Part shown: in pieces, positions 5,859-11,208 of the stretch
How the letters are laid out: each line of letters starts with the position of its first letter
Position numbering within the stretch: position 1 is the stretch's first letter
Source of the DNA: an uncultured Caulobacteraceae bacterium
Lineage (GTDB): Bacteria; Pseudomonadota; Alphaproteobacteria; Caulobacterales; Caulobacteraceae
Length of the DNA: 11,208 bases
NCBI GenBank assembly: GCA_937910255.1
Contig: CALEOQ010000372.1
Location: forward strand, 1 to 11,208
Reading direction: 5' to 3'
The notes under the pieces: generated by a model
Seen by the model: only the letters and a program-made list of their open reading frames with translations
What the model was told of the DNA's origin: nothing
Databases searched by the model: none
Position numbers and translations under genes: made by a program

Positions 5859-5886
5859 GAATGCTCTACCACTGAGCTACCGGCCC
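5812..5886 (-). tRNA. tRNA-Lys (anticodon UUU)
   Basis: 75 bases including an encoded CCA (read from TGG at 5812-5814). The cloverleaf is complete. The acceptor stem is GGGCCGG/CCGGCCU with a G-U first pair, and the D stem is GCUC/GAGC. The anticodon stem UUCGA/UCGAA carries loop CUUUUAA (anticodon UUU), and the T stem is GUGGG/CCCAC with loop UUCGACC. The discriminator base is A. It decodes lysine AAA and AAG codons. The gene runs leftward, so its 3' end faces the integrase, and it appears intact, as expected when an element restores the tRNA 3' end on integration. Confidence 0.97.
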
Positions 5887-5927
5887 ATGACGCGGCGCGG
5901 AGTGGGCGCCGGGTCGAAGGGGGCGGA

Positions 5928-5955
5928 CCATAGGGCGCAGGTCCGACTCGGGCAA
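5928..5955 (-). promoter_or_regulatory. weak candidate promoter for tRNA-Lys
   Basis: On the - strand TTGCCC (5955-5950) and CTATGG (5933-5928) are separated by 16 bases and could serve as -35 and -10 boxes about 40 bases before the tRNA 5' end. Agreement with consensus is partial. The 117-base gap 5887-6003 contains no other obvious gene. Confidence 0.25.
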
Positions 5956-6003
5956 GTCGCGCTTGGCCTTCCGGCGATCATCGAGGGCGCGTAGGATGGG
6001 GAT

Positions 6004-6597
6004 ATGTCTCGTACCCTTTCCCTGGCCCTTATGGCCGCCGCCGTTCTGGCTTCTGCAGGCTGCACCACGACCCGCGCCGATGGATCGCCACGCATCCAGA
6101 CCACATCGCAGGCCAACCGCGAAAGCGTCCAGGGGGCCGTCGTCTCCCCCCTGCGGGACGTCAATATGCTGCGGACCAAGATCCCGCCGATCCTGCTGGA
6201 GGCCCAGGCCGATCCCTATCGGCGTCCGTACCCGGCGTCCTGCGAGAGCCTGATCGCCGAGATCCGGCCGCTCAGCCAGGCGCTCGGCGCCGACCTGGAC
6301 GAAGAGGCGGTCGACGAGGACGACCTGCTCGACCAGGGGCGCACCACCGCCCTGGGCGCCGTGGCCGGCCTGGCCCAGGACGTCATCCCGTTCCGCGGCT
6401 GGGTGCGCCAGCTGAGCGGGGCCGAGCGGCACGACAAGACGGTGCAGAGCGCCATCGTCGCCGGCGGGGTTCGCCGGGCCTATCTGAAGGGCCTGGGCGA
6501 GGCTCGCGGCTGCAACCCGCCGGCTACGCCCAACCATGGTCGCGTGAAGCCCGAGGTCATCCAGCAGGAGCTGCGCCCCCGCTACCCCGTGCGCTGA
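6004..6597 (+). CDS. putative lipoprotein, function unknown
   Basis: 197 residues. The ATG at 6004 has AGGA at 5993-5996, 7 bases upstream. The N-terminus MSRTLSLALMAAAVLASAGC is a lipoprotein signal: a short basic start, a hydrophobic stretch and Cys at residue 20, followed by a polar TTTRADGSPR. The lipobox ASAGC lacks the usual Leu at -3. The mature protein is mostly helical with few motifs; CESLIAEIRPLSQALGADLD (79-98) and a C-terminal YLKGLGEARGC stretch stand out. It probably sits in the inner face of the envelope. It resembles conserved, unassigned envelope proteins of Caulobacterales, by recollection only. Its last 16 bases overlap the end of the convergent tgt gene. It is outside the mobile element. 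Confidence 0.75.
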   Translation: MSRTLSLALMAAAVLASAGCTTTRADGSPRIQTTSQANRESVQGAVVSPLRDVNMLRTKIPPILLEAQADPYRRPYPASCESLIAEIRPLSQALGADLDEEAVDEDDLLDQGRTTALGAVAGLAQDVIPFRGWVRQLSGAERHDKTVQSAIVAGGVRRAYLKGLGEARGCNPPATPNHGRVKPEVIQQELRPRYPVR

Positions 6598-7697
6598 GCG
6601 CTGCGGAAGTCGCGACGGAAGGCCTCGAACCGCCCCTCGGCGATGGCCTCGCGCATGGCCGCGGTCAGGGCCTGGAAATGGGCGATGTTGTGCCAGGACA
6701 GCAGCACCTGGCCGAGGATCTCCTCGGCCTTCACCAGGTGATGCAGATAGGCCTTGGAATAGTCCCGGCTGGCCGGGCAGGACGAGGTCTCGTCCAGCGG
6801 CGTGTCGTCCTCGGCGAAGCGGGCGCTCTTCAGATTGATCGGACCGTTCCAGGTCCAGGCCTGGCCATGGCGACCTGACCTGGTCGGCAGGACGCAATCG
6901 AACATGTCGACGCCCCGGGCCACGGCCTCGACCAGGTCGATGGGCTTGCCCACCCCCATCAGATAGCGCGGCCGGTCGGCGGGCAGCAGACCCGGCGCAT
7001 AGTCCAGCACCTCGCACATGGCCTCATGGCCTTCGCCGACGGCCAGGCCGCCGATGGCGTAGCCGTCGAAGCCGATCTCCACCAGGCGCTCGGCCGATTC
7101 CCGGCGCAGGGCCTCGATGGTGGAGCCCTGCTGGATGCCGAACAGAGCCTGATGCTCGCGCTCGCCGAAAGCCGCCTTGCAGCGCGCGCCCCAGCGGGCC
7201 GACAGCCGCAGGGCCTCGGCCGCGCGGGCTTCCTCCGCCGGCCAGGCGACGCACTCGTCGAGCTGCATGACGATGTCGGAGCCCAGCAGATCGGCCTGAA
7301 TCTCCACCGAGCGCTCGGGCGAGAGCACATGGCGCGAGCCGTCGATATGGCTGGCGAAGGTCACGGCCTCTTCGGTCACCTTGGCGATGTTGGACAGCGA
7401 CATCACCTGGAAGCCGCCGGAGTCGGTGAGGATCGGCTTCTCCCAGCGCATGAAGCGATGCAGGCCCCCCAGGCGCGACACCCGCTCGGCGCCCGGCCGC
7501 AGCATCAGGTGATAGGTGTTGCCCAGGATGATGTCCGCGCCGGTGGACGCCACCTGATCGACTGTCAGGGCCTTCACCGTCGCGGCCGTGCCCACGGGCA
7601 TGAAGGCCGGCGTGCGGATGTCGCCCCGCGCGGTCTTGAGCACGCCGGTCCGGGCGGCGCCGTCCGTGGCGGCGATCTCGAAGGGAAAGGCGGCCAT
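6582..7697 (-). CDS. tgt: queuine tRNA-ribosyltransferase (tRNA-guanine transglycosylase)
   Basis: 371 residues, the normal length. Tgt swaps G34 of tRNAs for Asp, Asn, His and Tyr for preQ1, the base-exchange step of queuosine synthesis. The TIM-barrel signatures are all present: GNTYHLMLRPG (59-69), DSGGFQVMS with D92 (92-100), GIQQG (187-191), YAIGGLAVGE (213-222), RYLMGVGKP, and MFDCVLPTR with the nucleophile D267 (265-273). At the zinc site the family pattern C-x-C-x2-C...H reads S305, C307, S310, H336 here (stretch SSCPASRDYSKAYLHH), so two of the three Cys ligands are Ser. The start shares one base with the queA stop (TGATG), so the two are translated as one operon. The 3' end overlaps the convergent lipoprotein gene by 16 bases. 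Confidence 0.96.
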   Translation of the reverse strand: MAAFPFEIAATDGAARTGVLKTARGDIRTPAFMPVGTAATVKALTVDQVASTGADIILGNTYHLMLRPGAERVSRLGGLHRFMRWEKPILTDSGGFQVMSLSNIAKVTEEAVTFASHIDGSRHVLSPERSVEIQADLLGSDIVMQLDECVAWPAEEARAAEALRLSARWGARCKAAFGEREHQALFGIQQGSTIEALRRESAERLVEIGFDGYAIGGLAVGEGHEAMCEVLDYAPGLLPADRPRYLMGVGKPIDLVEAVARGVDMFDCVLPTRSGRHGQAWTWNGPINLKSARFAEDDTPLDETSSCPASRDYSKAYLHHLVKAEEILGQVLLSWHNIAHFQALTAAMREAIAEGRFEAFRRDFRSAQRTG

Positions 7698-8773
7698 CAG
7701 TCGGCCCTCCAGAGCAGGCTGGCGTCGCCATAGGAATAGAAGCGGTAGTCATTTGTGATGGCGTGGGCGTAGGCCGCCCGCATTGTTTCCAGGCCGGAAA
7801 AGGCGCTGACCAGCATGAACAGGGTCGAGCGCGGCAGGTGGAAGTTGGTCATCAGCCCGTCGGCCGCCCGGAACCGGTAGCCCGGCGTGATGAAGATGGC
7901 CGTATCATTGGCGAATGGGCGCACCACGCCGTCCTCACCCGCCGCGCTCTCCACCAGCCGCAGGGAGGTGGTGCCGACGCAGATGATGCGGCCGCCCGCG
8001 GCCCTGGCGCGATTGAGACGTTCGGCCGTCTCCGGGCTCACCTCGCCGAACTCGGCGTGCATCCGGTGGCCTTCGATTTCGTCCACCTTGACCGGCAGGA
8101 AGGTGCCGGCCCCCACATGCAGGGTGACGAAGCAGGTCTCGACCCCGGCCGCGGTCAGCCGGTCCATCAGCTCCGGGGTGAAGTGGAGGCCCGCCGTGGG
8201 CGCGGCCACCGAGCCGTCGGCCTGGGCGTAGATGGTCTGATAGTCGGTCTGGTCCTGTTCGTCCTCGGGCCGCTTGGCGGCGATATAGGGCGGCAGGGGC
8301 ATGGCGCCGCGGGCCTTGATCGCCTCGTCCAGGGCGGGGCCGGCGAGATCAAAGGCCAGCAGGATTTCGCCGCCCTCGCCCTTCTCCACCACCGTGGCGT
8401 CCAGGGCGCCCAGCAGGCAGGCGCGATCCTCGGTCTCGCCGAAGCTCACCCGGTCGCCCACCGCCAGGCGCTTGCCCGGCCGCATGAAGGCGCTCCAGCG
8501 ATCGGGGGCGACCCGCTTGTGCAGGGTGGCCTCGACAGCGACGATGCTCTCGCCCCGGGTCCGCCGGCCGCTGAGCCGCGCCGGGATCACCCGCGTGTCG
8601 TTCAGCACCAGGATGTCGCCGGCTCGCAGTTCGCCCGGCAGGTCATGGACCCGCAGGTCGGCCAGGGCCTGGCCGGGGATCACCCGCAGCATCCGCGCCC
8701 AATCCCTGGGCTGAGCGGGACGCAGGGCGATGGCGCTGTCGGGCAGGTCGAAGTCGAAATCGGCAGTCTTCAT
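7697..8773 (-). CDS. queA: S-adenosylmethionine:tRNA ribosyltransferase-isomerase
   Basis: 358 residues, full length for the family. QueA transfers and isomerises the ribosyl part of S-adenosylmethionine onto preQ1 already placed in tRNA by Tgt, making epoxyqueuosine. Family landmarks are the N-terminal FDFDLPDSAIALRPAQPRD (6-24), LVLNDTRVIPARL (55-67), SVAAPTAGLHFT near 187-198, VTLHVGAGTFLPVK (217-230), EGHRMHAEFGEVS, and the C-terminal GLMTNFHLPRSTLFMLVSAF. The ATG at 8773 has AGGT 4 bases upstream and is next to a divergent promoter region. It is the first gene of the queA-tgt operon; the stop overlaps the tgt start by one base, consistent with coordinated production of consecutive pathway enzymes. 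Confidence 0.97.
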   Translation of the reverse strand: MKTADFDFDLPDSAIALRPAQPRDWARMLRVIPGQALADLRVHDLPGELRAGDILVLNDTRVIPARLSGRRTRGESIVAVEATLHKRVAPDRWSAFMRPGKRLAVGDRVSFGETEDRACLLGALDATVVEKGEGGEILLAFDLAGPALDEAIKARGAMPLPPYIAAKRPEDEQDQTDYQTIYAQADGSVAAPTAGLHFTPELMDRLTAAGVETCFVTLHVGAGTFLPVKVDEIEGHRMHAEFGEVSPETAERLNRARAAGGRIICVGTTSLRLVESAAGEDGVVRPFANDTAIFITPGYRFRAADGLMTNFHLPRSTLFMLVSAFSGLETMRAAYAHAITNDYRFYSYGDASLLWRAD

Positions 8774-8787
8774 GTGACCTGCGTCAG

Positions 8788-8813
8788 GCCATGCGAGACC
8801 CCGCGCGTCAAGC
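8788..8813 (-). promoter_or_regulatory. candidate promoter of the queA-tgt operon
   Basis: On the - strand TTGACGC at 8811-8805 matches the -35 box described for Caulobacter housekeeping promoters. Ten bases on, GCATGG is a weak -10. It lies in the 65-base gap between the divergent queA and exo-endo-phosphatase genes. Confidence 0.35.
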
Positions 8814-8823
8814 GCAGGCTCAT

Positions 8824-8829
8824 GCTAGA
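8824..8829 (+). promoter_or_regulatory. candidate -10 box giving a near-leaderless transcript
   Basis: GCTAGA fits the Caulobacter-type -10 GCTANA and ends only 9 bases before the ATG at 8839. If used, transcription would begin at or within a few bases of the start codon. No ribosome binding site is visible before that ATG, which agrees with a leaderless message. No good -35 is seen. Confidence 0.3.
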
Positions 8830-8838
8830 GCCGGTTCC

Positions 8839-9834
8839 ATGGGCCTGATCCGAGTCGTCATCACGCGCATTCTCGAGGATGTCGCCGCCGCCATGGCGGT
8901 GCTGGCGGCCCTGGTCATGCTGGCCGCCCAGGGCGGGCGGTTCAGCGACAATCTGGATGTCGCCACCCATTTCGCCGTGGTGTTCATCGCCTTGGCCATC
9001 GTCGCCGCCTTGCTGGCGGCCCTGACCCCGCCGACGAAGCTGCGCCGCTTCACCCTGGGCATGGCGGCGCTCGCCGTCGGCCTCGCCGGCCTGCTGATCG
9101 CGCCCGAGGTGTTCCGAAAAACCGGCCACGCCGCCGCGGCCGAGACGGCGAGCCTTCACCAGATCAAGCTCATCCAGATCAACAGTTGGAGCGGCCGCAA
9201 CCAGACCCTGGGCGAGACCGCCGACTGGATCGTCGCCCAGGACCCGGACATCATCGTGGTCGAAGAGGCAAGCCGCAGGTTCCAGCGGGCGCTGGAATCG
9301 CGGGCCGCCTACCACCGCACCTGCGATCCCGACGATCGCTGCGAGGTCATCATCTACAGCAAGGTCGCGCCCATCTCGGCGGGCCTGCCCAAGGTCCGTG
9401 AAGGCGCGTTCTTCCCGGCCACCCGCGCCACCTTCGCCGCGCCCGGGGGCGCGTTCACGGTGATCGGCGCGCACTATACCTGGCCCGTGCCGGCCGGCCC
9501 GCAGCAGCAGCAGAGCCTGCGCCTGACGACCATGGCCAGGCTCTATGAGCGCGAGCGGCTGATCATTGCGGGCGATTTCAATTCCACCCCCTGGTCCTTC
9601 ACCCTGCGTCGGCAGGACGAGGCGCTTGGGCTGGTCCGGCGCAACCAAGCCATGCTGAGCTGGCCGGCCATGGCCTTTTCCCGCTGGAACATCCACATGC
9701 CCCTGCCCTTCCTGGCCATCGACCACGTCTATGCCGGATCGGACTGGGTGACCCTGGGCGCCGAGCGGGGCCCGGCCCTGGGCTCGGATCACTTCCCGGT
9801 GGTGGTGACCCTGGCGCTGTCCCCGGCCGGCTGA
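8839..9834 (+). CDS. membrane-anchored endonuclease/exonuclease/phosphatase family protein
   Basis: 331 residues from the ATG at 8839. An upstream in-frame ATG at 8791 would add 16 polar residues and run into the promoter region, so it is not chosen. Three hydrophobic helices (about 15-30, 44-62, 73-89) anchor the N-terminus. The catalytic domain from about 108 on has the exo-endo-phosphatase motifs: IQINSW with N115, PDIIVVEEAS with E142/E143, IGAHYTW with H212, AGDFNSTPWS with D246 and N248, LAIDHVYAG with D295, and GSDHFPVVV with D317 and H318. This metal-dependent fold hydrolyses phosphodiester or phosphomonoester bonds in nucleic acids or lipid headgroups. The YafD-like arrangement of membrane helices plus domain suggests the domain faces the periplasm; substrate unknown. 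It is divergent from queA and convergent with the cyclophilin genes. Confidence 0.87.
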   Translation: MGLIRVVITRILEDVAAAMAVLAALVMLAAQGGRFSDNLDVATHFAVVFIALAIVAALLAALTPPTKLRRFTLGMAALAVGLAGLLIAPEVFRKTGHAAAAETASLHQIKLIQINSWSGRNQTLGETADWIVAQDPDIIVVEEASRRFQRALESRAAYHRTCDPDDRCEVIIYSKVAPISAGLPKVREGAFFPATRATFAAPGGAFTVIGAHYTWPVPAGPQQQQSLRLTTMARLYERERLIIAGDFNSTPWSFTLRRQDEALGLVRRNQAMLSWPAMAFSRWNIHMPLPFLAIDHVYAGSDWVTLGAERGPALGSDHFPVVVTLALSPAG

Positions 9835-9847
9835 ACGCCGACCGGGG
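9821..9847. terminator. hairpin between convergent genes, possible bidirectional terminator
   Basis: CCCCGG (9821-9826) pairs with CCGGGG (9842-9847). After one C-A mismatch, CGGC (9828-9831) pairs with GCCG (9837-9840) around a 5-base loop that contains the start of the TGA stop codon. It sits at the meeting point of two convergent genes. Neither side has a T-run, so it is not a canonical intrinsic terminator. Confidence 0.42.
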
Positions 9848-9861
9848 AGCCATCTTGGGCC

Positions 9862-10323
9862 TCAGGCGTCGGCGGCGACCTTCATCGACACGATCTTGCC
9901 CGGGCTGCGCGGCGGCTCGCCCTTGGGCAGGGCGTCGATATGCTCCATGCCCTCGGTCACTTCGCCCCACACCGTGTATTGGCCGTCGAGGAACCGGGCG
10001 TCGTCGAAGCAGATGAAGAACTGGCTATTGGCCGAATCCGGCACAGCCGTGCGCGCCATGGAGCAGACCCCGCGCACGTGGGGTTCGGGATTGAACTCGG
10101 CCTTCAGGTTCGGCTTGTCCGAACCGCCCGAGCCGGTGCCGGTCGGATCGCCGCCCTGGGCCATGAAGCCCGGGATGACCCGGTGGAAGACGACGCCGTC
10201 ATAGAAGCCCTCGCGGGCCAGCTCCTTGATCCGGGCCACGTGGCCAGGCGCCAGGTCGGGGCGCAGGCGAATGGTCACCGGGCCGGCGTCCAGCGTCATG
10301 ATCAGGGTGTTTTCGGAATCCAT
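9862..10323 (-). CDS. cyclophilin-type peptidyl-prolyl cis-trans isomerase (cytoplasmic)
   Basis: 153 residues from the ATG at 10323 (MDSEN). A GTG three bases earlier is possible, but the ATG shares a base with the upstream stop (TGATG) and has GAGG about 7 bases before it. No signal peptide, so it is cytoplasmic. The single cyclophilin domain is complete. GFYDGVVFHRVIPGFMAQGG (39-58) holds the catalytic R48 and Q56. GSGGSDKPNLKAEFN, then GVCSMART and DSANSQFFICFDD (96-108) line the proline pocket, and W119 (YTVWGEV) is the Trp linked to cyclosporin binding. It catalyses prolyl isomerisation during protein folding. It is the second of two cyclophilin genes in one operon, matching the PpiB-like class found in many alphaproteobacteria. 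Confidence 0.94.
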   Translation of the reverse strand: MDSENTLIMTLDAGPVTIRLRPDLAPGHVARIKELAREGFYDGVVFHRVIPGFMAQGGDPTGTGSGGSDKPNLKAEFNPEPHVRGVCSMARTAVPDSANSQFFICFDDARFLDGQYTVWGEVTEGMEHIDALPKGEPPRSPGKIVSMKVAADA

Positions 10324-11060
10324 CACTTTACCTCAGAAGGAATTTTGAGATTGCAGGCCGAGAAATCGGCCCCGTCTTCGGCGCGCATCTGCGCCACCTG
10401 AGTGGCGAACCAGGGGCCTGCAGTGTCCACAACGCGCAAGGCCGGCCTTTCGGCCTCAGGAATATCAGCCAGCATCCTGGCGCGGACCATCATGTCCTGG
10501 GGCGGGGTCACCGGCTCGCCCACCTTGAGGGCGCGGACCACCTCCAGGCCGGCGACGACGCGGCCAAAGGCGGTGTATCGCCGCTCGAGCGACGGATAGG
10601 CCTGGCGCATCAGGAAGAACTGGCTGTTGGCGGAGTCCTCCTCAGAACCCCGCGCCATGCCGGCCACGCCAGGGCAGAACAGCGGCCAGGCGGTGATCTT
10701 GTTGTCGGCGGTCATGGCCATCAGCATCGGGCTCTGGGTCATGACCGGCACGACGCCGACAAAGCCGGTCTGGCTGCTGCCGGAATCCGAGACGGCCACG
10801 AACGGGTCGGCCGCCCCGCGGCGGAAGGTGAACTCCGCCGTCATGTCGGGCAGGTCTGAGCCGCCGGCGCCGCTGTCCAGGGGGTCGCCGGTCTGGGCCA
10901 TGAACACGTCGATGACGCGGAAGAAGCTGCGTCCGTCATAGAAGCCCTGGCGGGTCAGGGTCTTGATCCGCTCCACATGGACCGGCGCGATCGTCGGCGA
11001 CAGCTCGACAAAGACCACGCCCTTGTTGGTGTCGATCACCATGACGTCGTCGGGGTTGGG
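10323..11060 (-). CDS. cyclophilin-type peptidyl-prolyl isomerase, N-terminus lost at adapter junction
   Basis: 245 genuine residues are visible. The reading frame crosses 11060 into Illumina adapter sequence, so the real start is missing, and any longer protein predicted here has a false N-terminus. The cyclophilin domain contains GFYDGRSFFRVIDVFMAQTG (39-58) with R48 and Q56; the usual FHRVI is FFRVI, and the Trp of the pocket is Phe (F165, RYTAFGRV). An insertion of about 50 residues (81-135) separates the two halves, followed by DSANSQFFLMRQ (142-153), and a C-terminal extension of about 60 residues ends CNLKIPSEVK. Family members of this longer type usually carry a signal peptide and act in the periplasm; that part would be in the lost sequence. 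It overlaps the downstream cyclophilin by one base, in one operon. Confidence 0.88.
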   Translation of the reverse strand, partial: PNPDDVMVIDTNKGVVFVELSPTIAPVHVERIKTLTRQGFYDGRSFFRVIDVFMAQTGDPLDSGAGGSDLPDMTAEFTFRRGAADPFVAVSDSGSSQTGFVGVVPVMTQSPMLMAMTADNKITAWPLFCPGVAGMARGSEEDSANSQFFLMRQAYPSLERRYTAFGRVVAGLEVVRALKVGEPVTPPQDMMVRARMLADIPEAERPALRVVDTAGPWFATQVAQMRAEDGADFSACNLKIPSEVK

Positions 11061-11118
11061 AGATCGGAAGAGCGTCGTGTAGGGAAAGAGTGTAGAGCTC
11101 GGTGGTCGCCGTATCATT
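11061..11118 (-). other. Illumina TruSeq universal adapter (assembly artefact)
   Basis: All 58 bases match the reverse complement of the TruSeq universal adapter (starting AGATCGGAAGAGCGTCGTGT and ending GTCGCCGTATCATT), except for one G in place of T at 11097. Translated on the - strand it gives the notorious peptide RPPSSTLFPYTTLFRS seen in contaminated protein databases. This is not genomic DNA. Confidence 0.98.
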
Positions 11119-11208
11119 AAAAAAAAAACGCGATCAGATCTAGCACTGCAGCGTGACGAGCACGGGGAGCGCAGCCAGCACGCGTCACACACGTCCACGC
11201 CCACGGTC
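11119..11208. other. poly-A and post-adapter noise, not genomic
   Basis: Ten A residues (11119-11128) follow the adapter end, as happens when a read runs off a short library insert. The remaining 80 bases have no continuity with the cyclophilin gene and most likely are base-calling noise or chimeric sequence. They should be trimmed. Confidence 0.85.

Noticed and set aside
5866..7017. 383-codon - strand open frame running through tRNA-Lys, the lipoprotein region and tgt
   Set aside because: It crosses a tRNA gene and lies out of frame with tgt; the product is compositionally biased and has no motif.
7026..8848. Two + strand open frames (235 and 361 codons) opposite tgt and queA
   Set aside because: tgt and queA are complete, motif-rich enzymes on the - strand, so these frames are third-position GC shadows.
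8770..9792. 340-codon - strand open frame opposite the exo-endo-phosphatase gene
   Set aside because: The + strand carries all catalytic motifs of the family; the antisense frame is Gly/His/Gln-rich shadow sequence.
1..11060. CRISPR array or insertion sequence
   Set aside because: No regularly spaced repeats, no transposase and no terminal inverted repeats were seen; the only recombinase is the tyrosine integrase.
10323..11204. Open frame of 293 codons on the - strand starting at 11204
   Set aside because: Its first 48 residues are translated noise and Illumina adapter (peptide ending LFPYTTLFRS). Only 10323..11060 is genuine.

Overview
The window is GC-rich DNA (by eye well above 60% G+C) from an alphaproteobacterium, most likely a member of the Caulobacteraceae. 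That assignment is an inference from codon use, the flavour of the Tgt, QueA and cyclophilin proteins, and a TTGACGC-type -35 element upstream of queA. It is probably the end of a draft or metagenomic contig, because the last ~150 bases are Illumina adapter read-through and not genome.

Region A (1..5801, + strand) is the integrase-proximal end of an integrated mobile element, a prophage, phage satellite or integrative element whose other end lies to the left of the window. It is one tightly packed, rightward gene series in which most junctions overlap by 1-8 bases. In order it holds: a AAA+ ATPase cut by the window edge; a MazG-like NTP-pyrophosphohydrolase family protein; a small Acb2/Tad1-type hairpin protein; a small membrane protein; two 113-residue phage-type zinc-binding proteins; a mosaic 298-residue protein with a Tad2-like (DUF2829) domain and a C-terminal Cys cluster; a single-span membrane protein; a winged-helix-like protein; a small exported protein with a twin-arginine-like signal; an excisionase-like helix-turn-helix protein; and a tyrosine integrase. 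No virion structural gene is visible in the window.

Region B (5812..5886) is a complete tRNA-Lys(UUU) gene on the - strand. Its 3' end is 10 bases past the integrase stop codon, the classical layout of an integrase next to its tRNA attachment site. Three GTCTGAC repeats at the end of the integrase gene may be integrase arm sites.

Region C (5887..11060) is ordinary chromosome: a lipoprotein (+), a queA-tgt operon (-) for queuosine modification of tRNA, a membrane-anchored endonuclease/exonuclease/phosphatase-fold protein (+), and two overlapping cyclophilin genes (-). The upstream cyclophilin gene loses its start to the adapter junction.

The most interesting signal is that two proteins resembling different families of phage 'sponges' for immune nucleotide messengers (Acb2/Tad1-like at 1358..1606 and Tad2-like within 2567..3463) lie about 1 kb apart in the same gene series. 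This may be an island that counters cyclic-nucleotide defences such as CBASS and Thoeris, with the unknown small genes around it as further candidates. Other points are a tRNA-guanine transglycosylase lacking two of its three usual zinc cysteines, and a helix-turn-helix gene that reads about 190 bases into the integrase gene.
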